Of a DNA stretch of 64,000 bases, positions 1 to 9,600 are shown one piece after another; positions within the stretch are counted from its first letter, which is position 1; each line of letters opens with the position of its first letter. Origin of the DNA: Apus apus. Lineage: Eukaryota; Chordata; Aves; Apodiformes; Apodidae. The position numbers and the translations under genes were made by a program. The stretch spans positions 5,297,659 through 5,361,658 of the forward strand of contig NC_067283.1 of NCBI RefSeq assembly GCF_020740795.1, in the 5' to 3' direction. Below the pieces are notes generated by a model, which saw only the letters and a list, made by a program, of their open reading frames with translations, ran no database searches and was not told where the DNA came from.

Positions 1-1900
1 GACACGTCTCTGTTGTATAAGAAAAAAAAAATAATCCATTTCCTTAATCATGACCAAGGAAGGGAGCAGAGCTGTTCAGCAAACACACAAGATCTCCCCA
101 CTCTTAGCTGGGAATGAGGTTACTTACTCCTGGAGTGTGTTTCCAAAGTGGGATAATCTTTTATGGGGGAATGCAGGTCTCTTTCAGCAGGGGATTTATT
201 TTAAGAGCTCAGCGTCAGATGCATGGCAAACACCCTTGCTTTTCAGAGGTATTTTTATCAGCCCTAGGAATAAGCCTTCCTAATGGTTTGGAAGATAGAG
301 AGGTGATTAGCAACCATCGAATGGCACTGTGGGAAAGGAAATTATCTCAAGACTTCAGTGAAAAGCAGTTACAGAGTGTTCCTGGAAGACTCTCCTAGCA
401 CGTTGCTGATTACTGCCCTGCTGAAGCTGCAGCTGGCTTATGGCTTATCAGTTGTTGCCTTTTTTTCCCTAGGTGAATTGAAATCTTTATAGTAGGAGAG
501 GTCAGCCTGAAAACACCTTTGTTACTATTAGGTGGAGAAGGTGGTGAGCATGAAGCTTTCTGACCTGAGACTGAGTATCCTCAGGGAGACCAGTGGCTGA
601 AATGGAGCTGGGAAGGGTAGTACTTTGTGTAGGCCCTCCAGATGTGCCATATTCCATGTCTACTGCTGCAAGAGAGCCAGATCTGTAGCTGAATTTGTCC
701 TTTGACCACTCAAGGAGGTACGGTTAAGACAAGGCCACCTATCCTCTGTTCACTGGGCCAGGTAATTGTCCCAGACATTTAGCTCCTGGAAATACCTACC
801 TAGCACCATGTGAGAATGTAGTGACACACTGGGGCAAAGAATGGTGAACAATGTCATGTCTTGTATCCAAAGATCACAGAACAACTAAGACAGTTCATCT
901 GGGATTTGCAAGTTTGTGTGTGCTCTGCTGGTTTATTATTGCAAGGTCTGAGAATATGAGCTGATCCTTCAGCTTGTATTTGAGTTTCAGTCTTTGCATT
1001 TGTGTTGTTTTTTTTTTTTTTCTCTAGCTCTTTCAGTGCTTCAAGGAGCCATGTATGGTCCTGAGATAATGCTACATTTGTCCCCTTGTGACATTTCAGT
1101 TCCTGGCTGGTGGAAATACCATGAAAGAAACACATCTGAAATGATCTGAGCCTCATAAACGGCTCATTGAGACATTTAGGAATCCTGTAAAACCAGAAAC
1201 ACAAACAATAAGATCGGTCTTTTTAAACAGTGGCAGGGCAGATTATTTGGGTTCATTTGAGCTCCTGTGGAATCATTTTCATTGCCCAAGCAACCTGTTT
1301 GCAGCTTACTAAAACTGCTCTGCAGCTGTCCCTTAAAAGAAATTAGACAAATGTGTTACAGCCATCCTGAAGTGAATGAAGATGAGAAACAATCAAGGAT
1401 AAGAAAGCAGTGTTAGAAAAATTTGAAGAGCAGCTCTGAATTACTAATTCTCCTCTGTTTCTACAATTGGTCCTACTAAAACAGCTGGGAAGGTCTAAGC
1501 AGTTATTTTTTCTGATTCCCTGAAACCAGATCTGCTCCATTTATGATGATCTGCTCTTCTGCCTCAACCTTCAGTGTATTATTTGGTGGAACTGAAAATT
1601 ATGTTCTTTTAGCATCTCACTTTCAAATTTATGCCATTCTAGAGGCAAACCAAAGAGCTCTAGTGATGTGCCTGCTTTTTATTTTTTGGGCTGAAACAGA
1701 ACTTCTGCTTGGTCTACACCACCTTGAACAATGTATTGCATGATGTGAGATGTTATTTGTTATTTAAAAATGGATTCAGGGATATGAAGTGGTAGATGGT
1801 AAAACAGTCCCTTCCTCCCCAGTGTCCTGCTCTTCAGTGGTCAGTGTGAGCCCTTTTCCCTGAGAGGAAATAGAAAATATTAACCATAACATCTTATTGA
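1..1900. other. 3' flank of XIRP1, no gene seen
   Basis: No reading frame here looks like a protein. A T-run sits near 1003-1022. TTTATT (AATAAA on the minus strand) occurs near 194 and 1677, but neither is linked to an exon. In human, CSRNP1 is the next gene on this side; nothing here resembles its coding sequence. Confidence 0.6.
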
Positions 1901-1904
1901 CACA

Positions 1905-1998
1905 TGGTGCCCCCGCTCATAGCAGGGAGGTTGGAACCTGATGATCTTTAAGGTCCCTTCCAACCCTAACCATTCTATGATTCTGTCATTCTATGACA
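1905..1998 (+). mobile_element. CR1 LINE, 3' tail fragment
   Basis: The stretch reads through the standard CR1 3' end: a 'ggaggttggaac' block, then 'gatctttaaggtcccttccaaccc', then a run of ATTCTATGA-like direct repeats. Only about 90 bases remain, so the element is strongly 5' truncated, as most CR1 copies are. Confidence 0.85.
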
Positions 1999-2158
1999 TG
2001 GTGTTTTTTTGAACGAGATTGCTGTCCCCTTCTGCAGAAGAGTAAGCTTGCACTGAGAGATGAGGTGGCTGGCCATAGACCAGCCAGAAGGTCTACAGTT
2101 AGACCCAGGGGTTGGCAACTTAAGTCTGAGCCAAGTGGCAGGACAAAGCGCCTTGAGA

Positions 2159-2210
2159 ATCCAATCCAATCCAATCCAATCCAATCCAATCCAATCCAAT
2201 CCAGTCCAAT
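2159..2210. repeat. (CCAAT)n pentanucleotide array
   Basis: Ten head-to-tail CCAAT units occupy 2161-2210; one unit reads CCAGT. The array makes several short frames appear open (IQSNPIQSNP), which are not genes. Each unit matches the CCAAT-box pentamer. Confidence 0.95.
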
Positions 2211-2214
2211 CATG

Positions 2215-3594
2215 TCACTCTGTAGGCTCATCTTCTCCCACACCTGGAGCAAACTGTGCTCACATACCTCATTCCCAAATTGATGCCAGCCTGTGGTGTG
2301 AGTTGAGGCACAGCTGGTTCATCAGCTGCCCATCCTGAAAGGGCTTATGGAGACACAAGATCTCTGCTGCCTCCTCCCAGGGAGGAAATGGGTTCAGACC
2401 TTTCTTGATGTCTGCATCCTACCCAGTCTCCACAAACCTACACAGGGTCCTGGACTGGATGGTGTGTGTCACCCTGGACTCAACTCAGTTTTCAGACAGG
2501 AATACGACTGCTGCTTCCTGCAGGGCTGTTGATCTGCCCACATGGTAAAGAGGTTGTAGATTAAATTCCTCCAGTGGTTTAGAACACTCTCAATATGTGA
2601 TCCAACTGTGTCACTGAGAGTTGATTTCTAGGTACTTTGAAAGGAGACAAGCACTCAACAAAAGAAACTCAACCAGGCCAAAGTATTTTTAGAGGTAATG
2701 TTTACCTTCAGAACGCAGCAATAGAAGTTAAAAAAAAAAAAAAAGCCACAAAATATCTAAAATCTTGAGTTGAGAATGTACAAAACGAAGTCATAATAAA
2801 AAGAAAGTTGCTTTACAAAGTCTCAAAATGAATTGAAACAGTAAACATGTATGAAAGCATGGAAAAAAAACCCAACAACACCTAAAGTAAGAGTTTTGTA
2901 TATATTGAATAATAAATTACAATTCTAAAAATAAAGGAAAGCAGTAACCATTGTGACTCAAGCAGAGGATCTTCCATAGCATCTTTCTTTGGGGGAATAA
3001 CTGTTGGGCTTGGCAATTTTCAGTATCATTGAGTACTTTCCAGGAACTGAAAAAGAAACTGATGAATACCTCCCCCAACCCCAAGAGTGACAGCAATTTG
3101 AGGTTGTGGTTTTTTTTTTTTCCTTCTTCTTCCTTTTGTTAATGACTAAGAGAACCCATCCAACCCACCCACCAGTATGAGCATGTGTATATATGTGTGT
3201 TTAGGATGCCCTTCTTGGAAAGTCTCATTGAAATTAGAAAAAAGAAGAGTGTAAAGGTCTTTGTTTGTCAATGACCAGATGGATTGGTTTTTTAATTGCT
3301 CCTGCCTATCATTTCTTTTGCCTTAGTTCAGAGAAGCTGGATACAAAAGTACTCCCCCCTCCCCTGCCTCTCCAAACACTCTAGGGGGAAGAAGCTACCC
3401 TAAGGTGTCCATGGATGGATTTTTCCCTTGTGCTTTTAACAGTGTCAGGGCTCTGGGTTGTGGTGCAGCACCAAGTTGGTGGGGTTGGCCAGGTGAGGTG
3501 AGGGCTGTTCTCCTCCAGTCAGGGTAGTCCTGTCTGTATGCAAACACCAAGATGACAACCCTGAGAAGTCCTTAGGGTGTAGATCCCTGTGTGT
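2215..3594. other. Intergenic, downstream of XIRP1
   Basis: AT-rich non-coding sequence with an A-run near 2731-2745, T-rich tracts near 3108-3122 and a short TATATATGTGTGT stretch near 3186-3201. It would be transcribed only if XIRP1 used a poly(A) site beyond the one at 3615-3620. Confidence 0.55.
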
Positions 3595-3614
3595 AATGCG
3601 GATAAACCAGGAAA

Positions 3615-3620
3615 TTTATT
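3615..3620 (-). other. XIRP1: Candidate XIRP1 poly(A) signal
   Basis: TTTATT on the plus strand is AATAAA on the minus strand. It lies about 64 bases past the XIRP1 stop codon, which would give a very short 3' untranslated region with cleavage near 3595. Longer forms using more distal signals are possible. The assignment rests on position and hexamer only. Confidence 0.5.
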
Positions 3621-3683
3621 TTACTTTCACTGTGGACTTTCTTTTTTTGTCTTACACAGTTCTGTCTTGCTCTCCAGAATCTC

Positions 3684-6600
3684 CTATTTCTTTGGCTTGG
3701 AGTTGCCAAAGGTGACAAAGACCACTCCTGGCTCCTGAAAACTGCCATTGGTGTGGAAGTCTTCACCTGGGCTCTTCAAGTACCTCTGAAACATGGGTGA
3801 GGCAGATACCTCATATTGGGGATGGGAGACCACATCGCACGTGGAAGATGTTTGTGTCTCAGATTGCTTGGTGACTGTGGTGGATGAGGTGATGATTTTG
3901 TTCCCAAACTGGTCCATTTCCTCATACTGCTCCATGACAGTCCGGGTGGCTCCATAGAGCTTGGACCCATCGGGTCCTGTCTGCAGCTCCAAGATGCTTT
4001 TCTGCCTACGTGGATTTTGTGGGCTGGGGACATTCAGGGACCTGTAGTCTGAGAAGCCTCCTTTCGCCCCACAGTGGCAGCTGCCTTTGGAGATGTCCAG
4101 AGGGCATCTGTCTTTCTCACTGGTTGCATGGTTGGCATTGCCAAGGGTGGGCTGCTTTGGTGAACTCAGACCAGTTTTTGATTGGACGGGCTCTGGTCTC
4201 TTCTCAGAGGGGGTCATGTCATGCTCAGTAGACCCTACTGATGGATGGTTAAAGGAGCTGTCCTGAGGAAAAGATTCCTTCTTTCCTGGAGTGTCAAGGC
4301 AGTCTGATGAAGGAACATCCCAGGGGGAATGTGCTGTCCTAGGTGATTCTGCTGGTTTCCTGGCAGCAGACTCAATGGAGATGTAGGAAGGGGAGGAGGG
4401 AGAGCTGACACGGGATTGAATGAGGGGGGGGACCTCTAGCTCTGTCTTGGTTACTTCAGTCTTCTCAGCCACCTTTGCACCTTCTGCAGATTCTGTTTCC
4501 CCTGTCTCCAGTGTCATTCCCTCCTGCTTGGCTTTGCTTGAGACAATACTGATTTTACGGATATTGCTGCTGCTCACGGAGCTTTGGGTGCTCCCCAGAG
4601 ACTCCTTGAACAGCCCTGAGAGCCCAGCAATGTCTGACTCAGACTTGAGACTAGAGACAGAATAAAGAATTTTCTTGATGGCCTCCTCGATGTCCACAAG
4701 CCGGGCAAGTGTCTGCTCCTTCAGATGGATAATCTCAGCACTTGCTCGTTCCAGGTCCCCAAAAGCCATCTCCACTGAGGAGACACTGTCAGCATCTTCC
4801 TTTGCCAGTGTCTCAGCCTTGTCCTGTTGTTTGGCCTGGTGGGCCTTCTGACGAAGAACCCACTCAGGGATCTTCTCAAAGAAGCTCTTCAGAGCTTTCA
4901 CATCCATTTTGCTTGTCTCCTCCTCAAACTCCCTCACCCGGGTTAAGATCTCTTGCAGCTCCTCCTGTCTCCTGAGGTTCTCAAAGATCTCCATAGTCTC
5001 CTTGACATTGCCTTTCATGATCTCTTCTTTGTGTACTGACAGCCTCTTCCGACGCTCATCTTCTGTTTCTCTCTTGTTTTTTTCTCTCATAACAACTGCT
5101 GGCTTCTCCTGGGCAGATGCCTCTGCCTCCCCATCAGGACATTTCAATTGCTTGCTGTTCACCTGCTGTTTCTCCTCAAAGGAGTCAATTGACTTCTGAT
5201 GGAAGGACATTGAATGACATGTTTGCCTCCTCTCGTTCACCTGCTGCACTACTCTCTGACTATCCCACTTTCCATAAGAATTAGACACACCTGCTGTTTC
5301 CACCTTGGATGAGGCATTTTGTCCAATGTCATCTCCTCTCTTTGGAGGAATGGTGTGACCCAAAGGGAGGGTGCTTGGCTCAGTCTGTCCTGGCACATTA
5401 AGTGTCTGTGCTCTGCCAGGGCAGGTTGGATGTGATACCGAAGAGCACCTGTTCTCATCTTGGCACAGCTCTATATGCCTCTGAACCACTTCACCTGGGC
5501 ATCTGCCTGGAGCTGCTGCTGTCCCATTCATCATCCCATGCTCAGCTTCAAAATTAACTTCTCCATTTTTCATTGGCTTTGAAGTCTTGGCACAGTCTGA
5601 TTCCACCTTTCCTTGTCCTCCTTTGCTGGCCTTGTACCTTTCCTCTGCCATTTGAAGAGGGGTTTTGGCAGTGTTTTTTGGTAGCTTTCTCTCAGGGCTC
5701 ATACCCTGAGCTATGACAGGCTTGTTCACGGGTGTCTCCAAAGTGCAGCATTTTTCCTGAACCTCCTCATGGCATGATTGCTCATGTACTTCCATGCACC
5801 TTTTTCCCAGCTCCGTGAGGGGAGGCTTTGGCTTGCTGCTCTCCCTCAGGCCTAGAGGTTTTGGAGGCAGGGGTGGAGGGTTGGGTTTGGTTGATTTGCT
5901 TGTGCTGTTATTTGCAGAGGCAGAATGTGCCTCATGTAAGAGGTGCTCAGGTTTTGGAGGAGGAACAGGTTTTTTCCTGGGTGGGGCATTAATTTCTGGT
6001 TTTGGAGGAGTCCTGGGCTTCTCTGCAGGACTCCGGTCACTGGGTTTGCTGAACAGAGAAGGAGGGGCAAGAAGAGGGGTCTGGAGTGGTGCAGAATATC
6101 CTGGGGCTTCATCTTTGCTGGTTGGTAGTGGAAGGGCACCTTCTCTTGTTGCTTTAGTTATGGGTGGGCAATGCTCTGCTTTCATCACAGCAACTGGGGG
6201 AGGAGGAGGAAAGTCATTATCAGCCTGTGACCCTGAAGCCACTACAGCAGTTTGGTTACTAATGACTTGAGCCTCATTTTTCTTTTTACACACCGAATAG
6301 GACTGCCCTGCATTTCTGTATATCATAGCAGCTTTAAAGTCCCCTCTGGAGACATTAACGTTAGACTTTTCCAGCGACTGAAGGGTGGCTTTTAAATTAC
6401 CTCGGACAACATCCTCCTTTTCTACCAGGCGCTGTTCTGTGGCGGCACTTTGCAGTGCTCTGATAGCTGTCTGCACATCCCCTCTGATAACAACATCTCT
6501 TTCTTCTTGCACTGATTGCTCTTTGTAATCAGCCTCAACAAAAGGGTTTAGATAGGTTGTCACGGGTGTGGCAGTATAAAGCCCATCCTTAACGCTAACA

Positions 6601-9600
6601 TCTCTACTAGGCACAACTTGACTTTCCTGGCTCAAGAGTTGTCCTCCCTGTACTTCCTCTGAAGCACTGACCTTTTTGTGTGATGTTATGCTCTTCTGAG
6701 ACATGCTTGTGTGGGTCTTAGATGTCTCCTGGACTCTAGTGGTGGTGGTCCTGATGGCAGTGCTGGTGCTCTCCTGCGTGGTGGATGCAGAGTCTTGTTG
6801 CTGTATGGTTGATTGAAGGGCCACTGACCCCTGTGTTCTGGCTGCCTGCTGCCTGCAGGCCACGTGGACCTCCTCCTTGCTTCTCTGTAGCTTGCTCTGG
6901 ACATGGTGTTGAACGTTTTTTGCTTCTGCTGTTGCTAGCCTCAGGCTTTGCATTGCAGCCTGAAGATCGCTCCCGAGGGCCTTTTCTTCTGGCTGCATCT
7001 GGCTGGCTTCCCCAGTCACCACACTCTGCTGTTTCTCAGACACTTCTCCCCTCTGAGCCATCACTTGGGTTGGAAATCTGCCTGGTGCCACAGGTTCCCT
7101 CAAACCAGCCATGGTGGCTTCCTCTTTCTCTGCCTTCTTGCTGACGTCTGTGACCCTTTGGATTGACTTTGTAGTCACTTTGAGCCCTCCTGACAGAATT
7201 TCTTCCTTCCCTATCACTGTGGGCAGGGACTTCCCAAGACATGGCACAGTAGTGCCTGTCACACCTGCTGCATGCACAGCCTCTCTCTCTAACACACCCT
7301 CTTTGCCCACACTTTCACATGCAAATACCCTTTTTGCTCCCTCCATGGTCCCTGGCTCACCCTCTGCAACTAATTTCTCTATTTGTTGGTTAGTCGGTAA
7401 GATCTGTATCTTAGCCCCCTGTGCAACCCATGAGGCACTCTCATCTGCCCCCTGCTCTGCTTGGGAAGAGATGAGGGATTGTATCTCTGACTCCTGCTGG
7501 AGATTCTTCAGATAGTTTAGATCTCCCTTCTCAATGCAGCTCGCAAAAAGCTGGACATTCCCCTTCTCATTGTCCTCACGCTTAACGGTTGCTGCTGCTT
7601 TCTGCTCCTGAGAAGAAGCCAAGAGGTTGCCTATCGTTGACTTGACATCCCCCTTCACAACTTTCTGCTGGACAGAACGGAACAGGAGGGAATAGAGAGT
7701 CATCTTCACTGATCCTGACTTTGTCTCTTGTAAGACCATCCCCTTTTTGATGGAAGCGTCTTGACTGAGGAGACCCTGTAAAGCCTTGGCTACGTTTCCG
7801 CTCAAGTCCTCTTTGCCTTTAACAGCTTCACTCTGGTCCAGTAGCTGCAATGGGCTTACTTTGATCTTGCCCTCTCTGTCCTCCTCCACCAGCACGCTCT
7901 GTGCTTCCACATTGGTTCTGTGCAGGAGCTGCAGCATGATCCTTTGCAAATGGCCTCCCACAATCTCCTCTTTCAGGATCTCTGGAGCGCCTGGGCTGCT
8001 GAGCTGGTACTTCACCATCTTCACACTTTCCATATCATTGGCTTCAATGAGGATCCCATCATGCTGAATAGCCTGGCAAGTACAGAGAGTCTCTAAAGTC
8101 TCCTTCATGGTCCTTTCTTTCAGTTCTGTTTCTACGCTACCTTCAGAAGCACTAAGTTTATCCAAGGGTGTGCTCTCGAAGAGCCACGTTGTACTTTTCA
8201 CATCTGCACGAGGAATGGCTTCCTGAGCCCCTGCACTGGCTGTCACCTCTGGGTCCTTGAGGGTGTCCATTGGCTGGGTTTCAAACAACCAGGTGCAGCG
8301 TTTCACATCCCCCTTCTGGCTGTCCTCTCTCTGCACCGTGCTGATGGAGGAGCCTCTCTCTGCATCCCCGTACAGGGAGTCCACAGGCTGGTTTTCAAAA
8401 AGCCAAGTGGATGTCCTCACATCGCCACGCTGAACGTCACTGACACTGACCATCCTCACGTACTTCTTCTGACCCACTTGCTGGGACTCAAAGAGCTGCT
8501 TGTTGGATTGAACATCTCCCTTCTGCACGTCATCTACTGTTCTGGGCACAGACATCTTTCCCCCCGAGAAGGAGTCAAGAGGCTCTGTCTCAAACCTCCA
8601 CCGAGCAGCCTGGACATCTCCTTTCGTGATGTCCTCTTGGGTGACAGCTCTAATCACAAACACTTCTTCTTCTTTCTTGATCTGATCCAGAGGCTTAGTT
8701 TCAAACAACCACCGGGCGCCTTTCATATCACCTTTCATGATTTCTTCTTTCTGCACTGAGGTCACCTCATGATATCCCCCCTCTTTGTCCTGGATAGCAT
8801 ATAAGGGTTGGCTTTCAAAGAGCATGGTGCAGGATTTCACATTGGCTTTGCTCATGGTGTCTTTCTGGATCTTCTGGAGCTCCGTCTCGTCCACTTTGTC
8901 ATGGATCTGGTCAAGGGAATAGGTCTCAAACACAAACCTTTTGCCTCCAACATCTCCCCCCTTGACATCCTTCTCTGGAGGGATTTCCTGGATGCCATCA
9001 GAGCTGTCCTTCAGGGTGTCCATGGGGTAGTTCTCAAAGAGCCAAGTGAACTTGTGCACAGATCCAGCTTCAATTGTCCCATCGTCTTTCTGGGATGTTG
9101 GTTTGGTGGCTGTATCCAAGGGCTTAGCTTCAAAGAACTCCTTCACTCTGGACACTTCCCCAGACTGTATCTCCACACGACTGGAATACCGTATGGTTTT
9201 CTTCCTCTCGGCTTCACCAACAGCACTGCTGCCCAAGGGTTCCGTCTCAAAGAGGTGCCGGACAGTTTTGACATCTACCCCCTGTAGTTCCTCCTGACTG
9301 TAAGCCTTGCTGACTTGCAAATACTGCTCCTCCTGGCCTTTCAGGGAGTCCAGGGGCTGAGTCTCAAACATCCACGTGTATGACTTCACATCAGCCTGGG
9401 GAACGCTGTCATTCTCCTCCTGCTTCTTTTCAGCCTTCTCGTACAGGGTGTGGATGGGCTGGGTCTCAAAAAGCCACCTGCAGGTTTTCACATCCCCCCG
9501 CTGGGAGATCTCCCGCTTCACCGAGGGGTGCTCCTCACCTTGCGTGGCTTGGTGGTGGATGACATCCATGGGTTGAGTTTCAAAAAGCCACTTGGCTGTT

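Noticed and set aside
5794..6270. 158-codon plus-strand frame opposite XIRP1
   Set aside because: It mirrors the proline-rich part of XIRP1, giving a glycine-rich artefact.
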